From Saposhnikovia divaricata (Eukaryota; Streptophyta; Magnoliopsida; Apiales; Apiaceae), in NCBI GenBank assembly GCA_036435485.1, contig CM071595.1:104586580-104650579 (forward strand): a DNA stretch of 64,000 bases. The letters run 5' to 3'. The translations under genes and the position numbers were made by a program. Below the pieces are notes generated by a model. The model was given only the letters and a program-made list of their open reading frames with translations, had not been told where the DNA came from and ran no database searches. Of this stretch, positions 42,191-55,318 are shown in pieces; positions within the stretch are counted from its first letter, which is position 1; each line of letters opens with the position of its first letter.

Positions 42191-43324
42191 ATTTAATAAC
42201 CCTAACTTTAGAAATGCTACAGTGCTTACATGAATAGTGATTTTGAGGATTTATGGAAATGGTATGTAGGTACCCTATAAGTGAAACAGAAAATGAATAA
42301 TCAGAAACCATATTAGCGTCGTACTATGAAAATGAGTGACTCGAAACGATGACAGATTTCAGAAATTCCTGAGTATAGATTTTTAAGATGTTTGATTTCA
42401 ATTGAGCACTATTGTATTGGATATTAAAGAGTATGGAATATGAAAAGGGTGTATACTTTGAGGAACATGTGAAATTAGGTTAAACCAGGGGATTATTAAG
42501 TCAAGGGAATGCCAGAGGAATTTAGATTGTTAAACAATTTAGAACCACTTGGAAATGAGATATTAAATTTGAGGAATTGAGGATATATTTTTTTTGAATT
42601 TTATTATATTTGATTTGAGAATTTAGAATGAAAACTACTGAGACAGTGAAATGAACGTTCTAGAAACCACTGAGACTTTATAACGAGATTAAGCGATCAA
42701 GTGAACGAATCATGGGTTAAGGATAATAAATATTAGAAGTCCAAGGGAGGATATATTATGAGAGGGAAAGAGTATTGAGAATATAATCCTAGATCAAAGA
42801 GAATGCAACTAGTTTGAGAACGCTTGAGAAACCGGGAGAGCAAATTCTGAAATAAAGAGAATATACCAAGTATATTGGATTTAATATCTACTTGGGGATT
42901 TGAACCATCCTAACACATTAATATATGATGTGGGAAAGGATAAATTATATTCAAGAGATTTACAAAGGAGAAACCACTGGAACGATCACAGAATTCATAC
43001 GATGAATCAAACGACTAGAGAACTTTGAACGAGGCCCAAACAAAAAGCCCAAGAGCAACAGCAAAGGCCCAAATTCGGCCCAACCCAAGTTAGGAGCTGA
43101 TATTAAGTGATATTAATGTGCATGAGAAGGAAGCCCCTTGGTGCAAATAAGAATAGGAAGGAAGGACTTGGATTCAAAGTGCTAGAAACCAAGGACTACC
43201 ATGCAATTATTAATGGATCAACTTGTTTTAAGCATTACACATGGCACCCTAGGATTGGTGGACTTCAAACATACTTAATTAAAGGAAAAGGATCGGATGT
43301 AAAGGGATAGAAACAAGGGATATA
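42191..43324 (+). mobile_element. Left part of an LTR-like sequence hosting the Athila-type element
   Basis: Begins near TTTAATAACCCTAAC at the broken gag of Tat-2 and continues beyond the Athila-type insertion at 52868. It is non-coding and rich in GAAACCACTGAGA/GAGAATATA words. AGGCCCAA repeats near 43030-43090 resemble those in long plant chromoviral LTRs. The left boundary is approximate and I could not find a matching right end or duplication. Confidence 0.45.
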
Positions 43325-44737
43325 TGTTCACACTTATTCACGCAAGAGAACGTGGTCAACAAGTAATATATGGTAAATAGGATTCGTTCCCACAGAGACT
43401 CAAATTGTTCGTTATATTCACTTATACACCAGCTTATGATTTACACTCACTGCCAAGACAATCACAATTTTGGTTTTGATTAACTAATGATTAAATACCA
43501 ACTATGACAATTATGAGAAAATAACTTAACGATTAATTTATAATAAACAAACATGGGATTTCAATTTCATTAACCACTTCATCTAGAATCTTATGCCCTT
43601 TAACCTAGCATGTGACAGAGTTGATTACTGATTAGATGCACTAAACTGATACACACCAACTTTCGTTGTGCGTATACCATCCTACTGATCATCCACAATT
43701 GATAGAAGTCAAGTAGTCACCAATTATGCGTAGTTCCTATATGTCTATAGCAATTGAACACATACCGGTTAAAAATCAAGCATCCATAAAACCACATAGT
43801 CAGTGCAAGACGGTTAGAATTACACCACAAATTAATACATGTTCTTCGCATGCAAAAACCTATGCTAGCATGAATTGTTCTAAACCCTAGATCCACTTTC
43901 GCATTCACCAGGATTAAACAAACAATTATAGGTGTTCGCGACTCACCTATAACGAATAAGCGTAATCATACTAGGAATTCAATACAATCAATCACACACC
44001 AAGGCATAAAAAACACTTAATTACTAGAATCCATAGAAAAATCCATTAAAATCCCATGATAACGAATTAGCCCATAATCGACCTAATCGCCATCATGGGT
44101 TCAAGTGTAAACATGATTGAAAAAGAGATACGATAAACCAAACAAGAGTAGTAAAAGAGTATACGAAAACAACCGAGCATTCAACGCAATAGGAGATTAC
44201 AAATATGAAAGGAAAACTAGGAAATCCCCAAAAAGCTTGATGTTCTCCCAATGGTTCTTCTCTCTCTAAAAATCCACGCTCAGAATAATACCATTCTCCT
44301 TGATAATTAGGGCTTTCTCCCAATAGTACATAATAAACTGGGCTTCCAAGACACAAGGCTGCACATCTCGTCTGACCCGGCCCTTCCGAACAAGCCCAAC
44401 AGCAGAAAATTAATATTCCTCAGCCAGCCAGGGCGCGGGCGCGCTCTATATAGGCGCGGGCGCGCCTGGCCCCCAATCCAGAATTTCAATTTTGCTCCGT
44501 TCCTCTGTTGGCTGCTGCACAGTGCTCTGATATGCTCCCTGACCGACATGCTATCTCGGGCCCTCGACACTTCCAGCTCTAATCCATCCGAAACACGCAA
44601 TTCCACCACCTTATTCCCCAAACGATACTCTGCACACTAAAAACAAGAAAACACATCAAAAGACACTAAACACTCGGGTACAAGCGGTCAATTTAGGCCA
44701 AAATGGAACGTATTTAGTGGACTAAAGTCGACTAACA
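43325..44737 (-). repeat. Athila-type element 3' LTR
   Basis: 1,413 bp, complete. Holds TATATAGA between two GCGCGGGCGCGC blocks (plus-strand 44428-44467), the probable promoter. Confidence 0.9.
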
Positions 44738-44752
44738 CACCCCCAAACTTAA
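44738..44752 (-). other. Athila-type polypurine tract
   Basis: Minus strand TAAGTTTGGGGGTG directly precedes the 3' LTR start TGTTAGTC. A second tract of similar sequence (TTTAAGTTTGGGGGTG) lies at about 45940-45955. Confidence 0.8.
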
Positions 44753-46006
44753 ACTGATGCTTGTCCCCAAGCATAAACAGACACTAAACAATCCAATGAA
44801 GTGTAATGCATGAATGCAACTAACACGAAAAATGCAAGTGATCCCCTTCAAACCAACCAAAACCAATAAGCAAGAAAATACTCAAAGAAATGCAACTAAA
44901 TCGAAATAGAGCTCGCCTAAATCCCCGTATACAACAGTACATGGACAGAAACGTGCACGCGTGCTGTGCTCATCAGAGATACCCCCAAATCAAACCAAAA
45001 CCATACCTATTCTTAGCCAAACTACCACCAGGTTTAAATATAGAATGAACGTTAGACACAAGATCCCTCCAGATACACCGCCATAGTCCACTTGAGTTGA
45101 CAAGAAATCATGCTTAATTACTAACACATATGACACATAACACTATATATACAACGCATGCTTATTTAACCGTGCAATGGATGAGACCCCTAAAGGCTTA
45201 TACAATAATACCCATGTAACGAGCGTTAGGTCAGTGGATCCCAGACTATAAAAGCCTTAGGTCACTAGGCACAAAGTCCCCTCGTACTTAATTGCTCGAG
45301 TATTAAAGAGCTCACCCTGGTTAATATTGCAATTACACAATTTACATGACTCCTTTTTTTTCCATTTTTTTTTACTAGAAACAATCTGGAGTGAGAATTC
45401 TCATCTCCAACCCTAGACCACTCATATAAATATGAGCCGGCTACTAGCCATTTGACACCTATTTATTAATACTATTCACAATTATCATGAATTTCTTTGT
45501 TTCCCCCAAACTTATACTTAAATGTTCCTTCGCTTTCAAGAATCTATCAAACATTCTAGGTTTAAACTAGGTGTTAAATTTTAGCAACCAAACAGACATG
45601 GCCGGTCCAATTCAAAAGCACTCAATGAGACTGTGATTGTGTAAAAATTTTTGTTTCTGAACAAGCAAATCAGTTTCATAAGAACTATAAAGCAGCCCTT
45701 TACTCATCATTAGTGCACTCAATCAGACACCTACCTACCAGTCATAATTAGTTCGTTCTAAGGGATCATGGAAAATGCATGAATGCATGAATTATGCTAT
45801 GCAATCTGGAATGCCACTACATGACTCACAAATAAACAATATGCATGATACATGATGAACAATTTAAACAATATGCATGATAATACTACATTACATGTCC
45901 TATATGCATCTAACTACTAATCACAATCTTCATTTCCCACCCCCAAACTTAAAATCTTCAATGTCCCCATTGAAGGCAAGAAACAAAGAAAGTGCACAGA
46001 GATACC
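44753..46006. other. Non-coding spacer downstream of the Athila third ORF
   Basis: About 1.25 kb between the third ORF and the 3' LTR with no coding region, as is usual for Athila-type elements. CCCCCAAACTTA occurs at both ends. Confidence 0.7.
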
Positions 46007-47152
46007 TCAATCATCAGCAGGATCACCCTCCTCGGGTGAATCCGGTGGTGGATAAACAACTCCATCTCCATACTGAGGCCAAACAACCTCAACCCCTGTA
46101 GCTAAAAATGCCGTGCTTAAAGCCTTTGCCAGATCATCAGCAAAACGGCTCTGCCTCTCATCAACAGCATCTATCCGCCTAGCAAGCCTCCTGAAGTGAG
46201 ACTCGGTCAAACCAGTACTCTCACTCACAACACCCCTCCGTGCTCTCGAAGGACCAGCTCTAGCCTCCTGCTGCGGACGTGGTGGCACATCACCACCCAA
46301 AATGTAACCCAAACCTCGCTGATGTGGTTCACCACCATCCCACTCAGCCAACCTAGCAATAGGCGCCTTGTCTATGCAGCTAGCTGGAAACTGTAACTGC
46401 TCCTCTGCTGGCCAGCGAATACCCACATCTAAACACAATCGAACAACCACTAAGCCATAAGGAATTGCTACAGTGGAACCCCCTTGCATGAACCTGATCA
46501 TGTTCCGATGAATAACACTACCCACATCGATGTACCTTTCATTCACAATATCCCACAAAAGAATAGCTCTCTCCACAGTCACCTCATGAGAATACGAGGA
46601 TGGTAATATGTTTGCACAAATAAACAAATTCCAGGCCTTAGCATACCTGTTAAAAGCAGAAGCCGGAAAAGTAATCGGCTCAGTCGACCCCGCCCTGCGC
46701 TTCCATTCAGTGCCCGGAACTGTCACCTGCCTCAAAATGGCCTCAAGATCTACATCCCCACGGCCCTTCACCCAATAGTCCTCTTCACCAGGTGCAGGTG
46801 CTGGAACAGCCAAAACCCTAGTGATGGCAGCAGGAGTATAATCGACCACATGACCACGAACTGTAGAATACCCATTCTTCAGTTTCTTCGCATTAGCATA
46901 GAACTCTCTAACGATACTCAAAGGTACCGCCTCAGCCACCTCACACACCGTATCCCATCCCCGCCTCATAATCATGCCCACCAGATCTCCATCCATGATG
47001 CCCGGAGTAAAACCCCTCTCTTTGACCACTGGCTTGGTCAACAATCGCGTAAATTCTTCTTGAGCCTCCGGTGAATTGAAACTAGGAGCATTCCCCCCAC
47101 TAGATGAAGAATCACTAGAGGCCACAGATCTTCTTGTTCTCTTAGAAGCCAT
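46007..47152 (-). CDS. Third ORF of the Athila-type element (plant transposon protein domain)
   Basis: An intact 381-residue frame in the position occupied by env-like ORFs in Athila elements. It starts MASKRTRRSVASSDSSSSGG (basic and Ser-rich). The body carries the 'putative plant transposon protein' pattern seen in this position (landmarks FYANAKKLKNGYSTVRGHVV, RYAKAWNLFICANILPSSYS, VERAILLWDIVNERYIDVG), with an acidic Pro-rich end. I see no convincing transmembrane segment or signal peptide, so there is no support for an envelope role; function is unknown. It is complete although the element's pol is broken and gag is missing. Confidence 0.75.
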   Translation of the reverse strand: MASKRTRRSVASSDSSSSGGNAPSFNSPEAQEEFTRLLTKPVVKERGFTPGIMDGDLVGMIMRRGWDTVCEVAEAVPLSIVREFYANAKKLKNGYSTVRGHVVDYTPAAITRVLAVPAPAPGEEDYWVKGRGDVDLEAILRQVTVPGTEWKRRAGSTEPITFPASAFNRYAKAWNLFICANILPSSYSHEVTVERAILLWDIVNERYIDVGSVIHRNMIRFMQGGSTVAIPYGLVVVRLCLDVGIRWPAEEQLQFPASCIDKAPIARLAEWDGGEPHQRGLGYILGGDVPPRPQQEARAGPSRARRGVVSESTGLTESHFRRLARRIDAVDERQSRFADDLAKALSTAFLATGVEVVWPQYGDGVVYPPPDSPEEGDPADD

Positions 47153-47339
47153 GGAATTGCTGGGAAGAAGTTTGTGTGTATAGGTTGGATTGTGTTTTGA
47201 AAGATTTGGATGAAAGTAGTGGCTAGGGTTTGTAATTGTAGAAGTGGTGGAGTGGGTTTGTGTTTATATAGGTTAAAAACCCCCAAAAACTGATTTCCCC
47301 TCTTTAATTTTCTATTTTTGATTTTTTTTTTCATTTTTT

Positions 47340-47415
47340 TTAACAGCAGAATGCAGCACGCCCGCGCCCTTTGCAGCGCGCCCGCGCCTCCTCTAAGCAA
47401 ATCACGCGCGCCCGC
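47340..47415. repeat. Three CGCGCCCGCGCC blocks upstream of the Athila third ORF
   Basis: GCACGCCCGCGCCC, GCGCGCCCGCGCC and GCGCGCCCGCGCCC occur at about 47356, 47373 and 47406, in an otherwise AT-rich spacer. The same motif flanks the LTR TATA box. Confidence 0.75.
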
Positions 47416-47524
47416 GCCCAAACTTTCTGCCAAAATTTTTTTTTCCATTCTTGTACAACAAAACGTAGGTTGCCTCCCACGAAGTGCTTCTTTTACGTCA
47501 GTAGCTTGACGTGACTTCCATGAT

Positions 47525-50500
47525 TCACTCAGTAGTTGCAAGAATCGCGGTTTCAGCTCCACGATTCGATACCTCACCAAAGTACGGTTTCAATCTTTGA
47601 CCATTGACTTTGAAGGACTGATCAGGTGATTTCTCAAAAATTTCAATCGCTCCATGCGGAAACACGGTTTTGACAACAAAAGGCCCTGACCATCTCGACT
47701 TAAGCTTTCCTGGAAACAGACGAAGGCGAGAATTAAATAACAACACGGTTTGGCCAGGAATAAATACCTTGTTGACTAAACGACGATCATGCCATCGCTT
47801 CACTTTTTCTTTGTAGAGTTTGTTGTTCTCATAGGCTTGCAAACGAAACTCGTCCATCTCATTGAGTTGCACCATTCTCTTCTCACCCGCAGCTTTAAGA
47901 TCAAAATTTAGCTTCTTCAAAGCCCAATAAGCCTTGTGCTCCAATTCTGCCGGCAAATGACAAGCTGATATGGCCACATACCCAAAGGTGTTTTATATAC
48001 CGTTCGATAAGCCCAGGCGGCTTCATCGAGTTTCAGAGACCAATCCTTTCTTGAAGGACTCACCACCTTTTCCAGAATACGCTTGATTTCACGATTAGAC
48101 ACTTCAGCTTGGCCATTGGTCTGAGGATGGTATGCTGTAGCTACCCAATGATTGATATTGTATCTGGCCATAAGATTAGTGAACTTGCAATTGCAAAAAT
48201 GAGTGCCTTCATCACTGATAATGACTCGAGGAGTGGCAAATCTGGTGAAGATGTTCTTCTGAAGGAAATTAAGCACGACTGTGGCATCATTGCTCGGGAG
48301 TGCTTTGAGCTCAACCCATTTAGAGACGTAATCAACGGCTAGCAAGATATATTGATTGTTGCATGAGGAGATAAACGGTCCCATGAAGTCGATTCCCCAA
48401 ACATCGAAAATTTCCACTTCCAACATTACATTAAGGGGCATCTCATCCCTCCTCGATATGTTACCAACACGCTAACAACGGTCACACCTTAAGACATACT
48501 GATGAGCATCCTTAAAAAGAGAGGCCAATAGAAACCCGCTTGAAGAATTCGAGTTGCAGTCTTTTCACCTCCATAGTGGCCTCCATATGTCGTGGCGTGG
48601 TAATCCCTCAGAATAGTCTCTGTTTCACTGTACGGCACACATCTTATAATAACCTGATCAGCTCCCTGTTTAAACAGATATGGTTCGTCCCAACGATACC
48701 ATTTGACTTTATGCAAGAACTTCTTCCTTTGTGCATAAGAAAGCTCGGGTGGAATCACTTGACTAACCAGAAAGTTCACAATGTCTGCGTACCATGGCTC
48801 TTCTTCTTGCACCCTAAACAATTGCTAATCCGGGAAGAATTCATTAATGATGGTACCGTCTCGAGAGGATTTACCAGTGTCCTCCAGTCGAGAAAGATGG
48901 TCAGCTACTCGATTCTCTGTCCCTTTTCTATCCTTAATCTCCACATCAAATTCTTGTAACAGAAGTACCCAACGAATCAACCGAGGTTTGGAGTCCTTTT
49001 TAGAGAGCAGATATCTAATAGCCGCATGATCCGTGTACACCATTACCTTTGTACCGAGCAAGTAAGAACGAAATTTTTCAAAACCATATACTATGGCCAA
49101 TAGCTCCTTCTCAGTAGTAGTGTAGTTCAACTGAGCCTCATTAAGGGTCTTGCTTGCATAATAGATCACATGAAACACTTTCTCTTTCTTTTGACCAAGG
49201 ACGGCCCCCACTGCATAATCGCTAGCGTCACACATCATAGTGAAAAGTTCACTCCAGTTAGGAGCAATGATCACTGGTGTTGAAACCAATTTCTTTTTCA
49301 GAGTCTCGAAAGCGGTCAAACATTCTTCGTCAAATTTAAAAGGAACGTCCTTTTCCAAGAGCTTACACAACGGTTTGGAGATTTTTGAGAAGTCTTTGAT
49401 GAAACGCCTGTAGAAACCTGCATGACCAAGGAAACTGCGAATCCCTCTCACTGAATTAGGTGGTGGAAGATTTTCAATTGTTTTTATTTTTGCTCTGTCC
49501 ACCTCTAGACCTCTCCGTGACACCTTGTGCCCAAGGATAGTTCCCTCCTGCACCATGAAATGGCATTTCTCCTAGTTAAGCACTAGATTAGTCTCCACAC
49601 ATCTTTTCAGAACCGCACCCATATTTTGCAAACATTCGTCGAAAGAACGACAAATTACAGAAAAGTCATCCATGAAAACTTCTACGGTCTTACCAATCAT
49701 GTCTGAAAAGATAGCCGTCATACACCTTTGAAAAGTGCCAGGTGCACCACACAAACCAAAAGAGACCCGCCGAAAAGCAAATGTACCAAATGGACATGTG
49801 AATGTCGTCTTCTCCTGATCCTCAGGAGCAATACAGATTTGATTATACCCAAAATATCCATCCAGAAGGCAATAGTACTCATGACCTGCAAGTCTGTCTA
49901 GCATCTGATCAATAAAGGGCAAAGGAAAATGATCCTCCTGGTGGCCTTGTTCAATTTCCGGTAGTCCATACAGATTCTCCAACCAGTGACTGTGCGAGTG
50001 GAGATAAGTTCATTCTTCTCATTGGTGATTACCGTCATGCCCCCTTTCTTTGGCACACATTGAACTGGGCTTACCCATGAACTATCAGAAATGGGATAGA
50101 TAATCCCTGCATCCAACCACTTGATAATTTCTTTCTTCACAACTTCTTTCATGATTGGATTTAGACGTCTCTGATGTTCCACTGTTGGTTTACTCCCTTC
50201 TTCTAGTGGAATTTTATGTTGACAGTAAGCCGGACTAATCCTCTTGATGTCTGCAATAGTCCATCCAATGGCTGATTTGACTTCTCTAAGAACTCTCAAG
50301 AGCTTGTCTTCCTCAGAATCTGACAGGTTAGCAGCAATAATCACAGGTAAAGTAAATGACTCACCAAGAGAGGCATACCTTAAGTGATCAGGTAGTGGTT
50401 TGAGCTCTAGAGTTGGAGCTTCTTCAATGGATGGTTTCAACCGCTGATGCGACCCCTTCAATTCAGATAGACCTAAAGATTCCACTAGTCTCTCAAGTTT

Positions 50501-51457
50501 CCTTTGCCATGGAGTAGCATCAAGAAATAGCAGTTGCTCATCTGTATCATCTTCTTCCAATAAAGAATCACCAATCAGTGCTTTTTCCAATGTGTCATTC
50601 ATGAGTAGATGCTCAATTTTTGATTGCACTGCCGACTCAACCAAGTCTATCTTCAAACACTGCTCTTCTTCAGTTGGAAACTTCATAGCCTTAAAAACAT
50701 TGAAGGTGACATTCTGATCATGCACCCTCATAGTGAGTTCTCCTTTCTGCACGTCAATCAAGGTCTGACCCATGGCCAAGAATGGTCTCCCAAGAATGAT
50801 AGGGATTTTCTTATCTTCTTCAAAATCAAGTATGACGAAATCCGCTGGAAAGATGAGTTTGTCCACTTTCACCAGAACATCTTCTACAATTCCTCGAGGG
50901 TAGGTAATTGAGCGATCCGCTAACTGGAGTGACATGTTTGTAGGCTTAGGCTCCGGAAGGCCAAGTTGCAAGAAAACTGAATAGGGCATGAGGTTGATGC
51001 TTGCCCCTAAATCACACAAACACTTGTCAAAAGAAACATTCCCAATGATGCACGGTATGGTAAAACTCCCCGGATCCTTCAGCTTAGGCGGCAACTTTTG
51101 TTGCAAGACAGCACTGCACTCCTCCGTCAAAGCGACAGTCTCTAACTCCTCGAGTTTCAATTTCCTCGAAAGTATGCCCTTCATGAACTTGGCATAACTT
51201 GGCATTTGTTCCAGGGCTTCAGCAAACGGTAGATTTATGTGCAACTTTTTGAACACTTCCAAGAACTTTGCAAATTGCTTATCAAACTTCTGTTTCTGAA
51301 GCCTTTTAGGGAATGACGGAGGTGGATAAACTTCCTTGCTAGCTTCCGTAATCTCTGAACTTGTTTTCCCAACTGACTTCTCCTTTTCTTCCTCACCTGA
51401 TGCCTTCTGAATGTCCGGAAGAGCAGAATTTGAAGAATGAACAGAATCCTCAGGCGC
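47525..51457 (-). pseudogene. pol: Athila-type protease-RT-RNase H-integrase, multiply mutated
   Basis: Starts with a Gag C-terminal remnant (FPKRLQKQKFDKQFAKFLEV), then protease (CDLGASINLMPYSVF, GRPFLAMG), then RT (WRICMDYRKLNKATR, FPLPFIDQMLDRLAG, catalytic FMDD in EVFMDDFSV). A single RNase H keeps its Asp (MMCDASDYAVGAVLG, VYTDHAAIRYLL). The integrase has HATTYGGHYGG, GIDFMGPF, SDEGTHF and TNGQAEVSNR. Frameshifts near 51250, 49940 and 47950 and stops near 49572, 48825 and 48489 make it non-functional. One RNase H only, as expected for Athila and unlike the Tat elements here. Confidence 0.9.
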
Positions 51458-52862
51458 ACTTATTCACGTAAGAGAACGTGGCAACAAGTAATATATGGTA
51501 AATATGATTCGTTCCCACAGAGACTCAAATTGTTCGTTATATTCACTTATACACCAGCTTATGATTTACACTCACTGCCAAGACAATCACAATTTTGGTT
51601 TTGATTAACTATTGATTAAATACCAACTATGACAATTATGAGAAAATAACTTAACGATTAATTTATAATAAACAAACATGGGATTTCAATTTCATTAACC
51701 ACTTCATCTAGAATCTTATGCCCTTTAACCTAGCATGTGACAGAGTTGATTACTGATTAGATGCACTAAACTGATACACACCAACTTTCGTTGTGCGTAT
51801 ACCATCCTACTGATCATCCACAATTGATAGAAGTCAAGTAGTCACCAAGTATGCGTAGTTCCTATATGTCTATAGCAATTGAACACATACCGGTTAAAAA
51901 TCAAGCATCCATAAAACCACATAGTCAGTGCAAGACGGTTAGAATTACACCACAAATTAATACATGTTCTTCGCATGCAAAAATCTATGCTAGCATGAAT
52001 TGTTCTAAACCCTAGATCAACTTTCGCATTCACCAGGATTAAACAAACAATTATAGGTGTTCGCGACTCACCTATAACGAATAAGCGTAATCATACTAGG
52101 AATTCAATACAATCAATCACACACCAAGGCATAAAAAACACTTAATTACTAGAATCCATAGAAAAATCCATTAAAATCCCATGATAACGAATTAGCCCAT
52201 AATCGACCTAATCGCCATCATGGGTTCAAGTGTAAACATGATTGAAAAAGAGATACGATAAACCAAACAAGAGTAGTAAAAGAGTATACGAAAACAACCG
52301 AGCATTCAACGCAATAGGAGATTACAAATATGAAAGGAAAACTAGGAAATCCCCAAAAAGCTTGATGTTCTCCCAATGGTTCTTCTCTCTCTAAAAATCC
52401 ATACTTAGAATAATACCATTCTCCTTGATAATTAGGGCTTTCCCCCAATAGTACATAATAAACTGGGCTTCCAAGACACAAGGCTGCACATCTCGTCCGA
52501 CCCGGCCCTTCCGAACAAGCCCAACAGTAGAAAATTAATATTCCTCAGCCAGCCAGGGCGCGGGCGCGCTCTATACAGGCGCGGGCGCGCCTGGCCCCCT
52601 GTCCAGAATTTCAAATTTGCTCCGTTCCTCTGTTGGCTGCTGCACAGTGCTCCGATATGCTCCCTGACCGACATGCTATCTCAGCCCTCGACACTTCCAG
52701 CTCTAATCCATCCGAAACACGCAATTCCACCACCTTATTCCCCAAACGATACTCTGAACACTAAAAACAAGAAAACACATCAAAAGACACTAAACACTCG
52801 GGTACAAGCGGTCAATTTAAGCCAAAATGGAACGTATTTAGTGGACATAAATTCCACTAACA
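51458..52862 (-). repeat. Athila-type element 5' LTR, last 6 bp deleted
   Basis: Aligns with the 3' LTR from CACTTATTCACG onward but lacks its terminal TGTTCA (plus-strand start), where it joins pol sequence directly. Its promoter core reads TGTATAGA where the 3' LTR has TATATAGA. It ends at the target duplication ATATA. Confidence 0.9.
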
Positions 52863-52867
52863 ATATA

Positions 52868-55265
52868 CATCATTATTCAAGAGATAAAGCAAGATAAACA
52901 CAAGGCTCTCAAATCTGCCAAACAAGAACACAACTCAAAGAAAAATTCATATCTCCACTTCTACCCATTCTAAAATCACCAAATTTTAACCATTACCTCC
53001 TAATTGTATGGAGAACACATGTTCAAAATTTCATGGCCAACAAAGTAGTGTAGCCTAGTTAAATCCCTTCCCCAAGTTGAAGAACCGAACCTGCCTAGTC
53101 CTTTACAGCTTCTGTCTAGTGGGAAAAAAGGGATCAAAACCATAGCTAGGAAGCTTTGTTTTTGGTGACTTATATCTCAAATAAAATCTTATGAAGAGGC
53201 CAAGATGTGGTAAAAATTTGAGAGCCAAACTCTTATTTTTCGATTTGTTATGAATTTTACAAGATTGATGATGAATAGTAAATCTTAGAAACTAACTTTA
53301 GTTTCTTGGTTTTTTTAGAAGATCTAAGCTATACTAAGGTGATATAAAGGTTATACAAGGTGTATTAAGGCTTGTATACACTCCAAGAAAGGTATACTAA
53401 TTGAAACCCTAGCTTGAATCTTGAGTTTATGGTTGGTTTTTGGAATAAGTTAGTGTAAAATATAAAATCATGGTTATATAAACGTTTATAAGTGTTTTGA
53501 TGGATCATGGAGGTGTTGTGAGTGCTTGTAACCATGGTTGGTATGATGACCACATGGTGTATAGTTTGGTATATGTGTTGGATGTTGGATTTGGAGGAGT
53601 TATATTATGGAAAGTATAAAAATATAGCCGTTATAATGCCCGATTTTCGTTAAACCAAAAGATGCCCTGTTTTTGACACCCATACCTGTACGGTTAGGGT
53701 TCTGTCCAGAGTAATAACTGACCATGAGAGGATAGAGCTTGGTTCATAGATCGTTTTGATATAAAGTACGTCAAAATCCAATAAACAGTGTAAGAGAAAA
53801 GTGAGTTTTAGTGAAAGTCGTTCGGAAACGAGAAAATGCAATCGTGTCAACTTTGAGGCTATAATTACCATACTTAAACATCTTTAAAAGTTATGAAATT
53901 TTGAGACAATATAGTAGGGTAAATAGAGAGTCAAACCCCACTGACCTTGTGTCAAAATTCGAAATTGATAATTTATGAGAAATTTTAAAGTCATGTGTGG
54001 TTAATAAGGAAATGGTGAAAAACACTGAAACTTTTATGGAATCTAATAATGGATAAGTTCTTGGAACTTTTGGTCTATAAATAGTATGTTAAACTTATGT
54101 TATGTGTCAAGGGTGTTATTATATATATATTTAAGGGTTAAGTGGTTAAGTGAAATATATTCTGATGGTGGTCCTTTTCGTTTCTATAGATACTCGAGAC
54201 GAACACCGGATCATTCCTCTTGGGATTAGAGATCGAGGCAAGATTTCTTTTATCCTTATTTTGATAAACTGTTTATGTTTAAAGAAAAATGGTTTTGCTA
54301 GATAATATATGAATCCTATATCATTATATGGATAGGGATATTCCCTGTTTGTTGAGATTAGTTAATGTGATTATGGATTATGGATATGGATTATGGATAT
54401 GGACTATGGATATGGATATGAATATGGATAGAGTTAATATACTTTATATTTTAAAGAGATATGAAAAAGAATGGTATCAGTTGTTATCTAGGGTTATATG
54501 GTTTATAATATTCTGTTAATTATAATCTTTAAACATTTGTGATTTAATAAATATTATATGATTATTATTTAATACTTTAAAAATGGATGGAATAGTTATG
54601 TATTTAAAAGCATAATTGACTCCATTAAATACGGAGGATATTTCTGAACTTATTTCAAAGTATCTGGAATATTTATGTCTTTTGAGTAAATGATCTCAGG
54701 TTTCTTTAAAGGAAGTTATATTTAAAGTATAATGATAACGTATGGATAAGGGTGGGAATGGAAATGAAATTCTTAAATGGAATAATGATTTTACAAAAAG
54801 GGGGATTACAACATACTTACGTAAGTGGCTATGTTTAGCACAGTCCAGCATCCATCATTTTATGGGGAAGTAGTGGAGAACCTTCCTCATTATTTTATTA
54901 CGGCCTAACGGATGCCGAAGGAGGATGTAGTGGAGAACCTTCCTCCAGGGATGATTGCCATTCCTTCTACTAGTAGTAAACAAGGAGCAGGTACTATTAG
55001 GCGACTGATCATCATCCTAACGTATCAGGCGACAGTGGATATCCCCAAAAACTTTTAAAGGAAGAATTGATAATGATTACAGACTGATATACTGAAAGGT
55101 GAAAGGAAAATTGGTATGGAATGATGGACTAATATTATATTATATTAGAAGAGAAACTGATATTATATTGTTTTATATATATTTTTTTTCTTATAAAGGA
55201 AAATGGATGGTGTATTGAATAAGTAATGATTAATTCTTTTATTAATTATTATAGTGGATTTTCTG

Positions 55266-55318
<53 letters not shown>

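Larger units (their letters stand above)
43325..52862 (-). mobile_element. Athila-type Ty3/gypsy element with gag and primer site deleted
   Basis: A 9,538-bp minus-strand element with LTRs of about 1.4 kb (TGTTAGT...TGAACA) and the 5-bp duplication ATATA (43320-43324, 52863-52867). In minus-strand order: 5' LTR (52862-51458), protease/pol (to 47525), GC-rich spacer, an intact third ORF (47152-46007), spacer, polypurine tract and 3' LTR (44737-43325). The pol sequence begins right at the LTR; the last 6 bp of the 5' LTR, the primer site and nearly all of gag are gone. LTRs differ at roughly 20-25 positions by eye, so it is older than Tat-1. Confidence 0.9.

Noticed and set aside
46007..47152. 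Envelope protein in the Athila-type element
   Set aside because: The ORF is in the env-like position but shows no signal peptide, no membrane anchor and no fusion-peptide-like segment; its domain is a plant transposon protein family.
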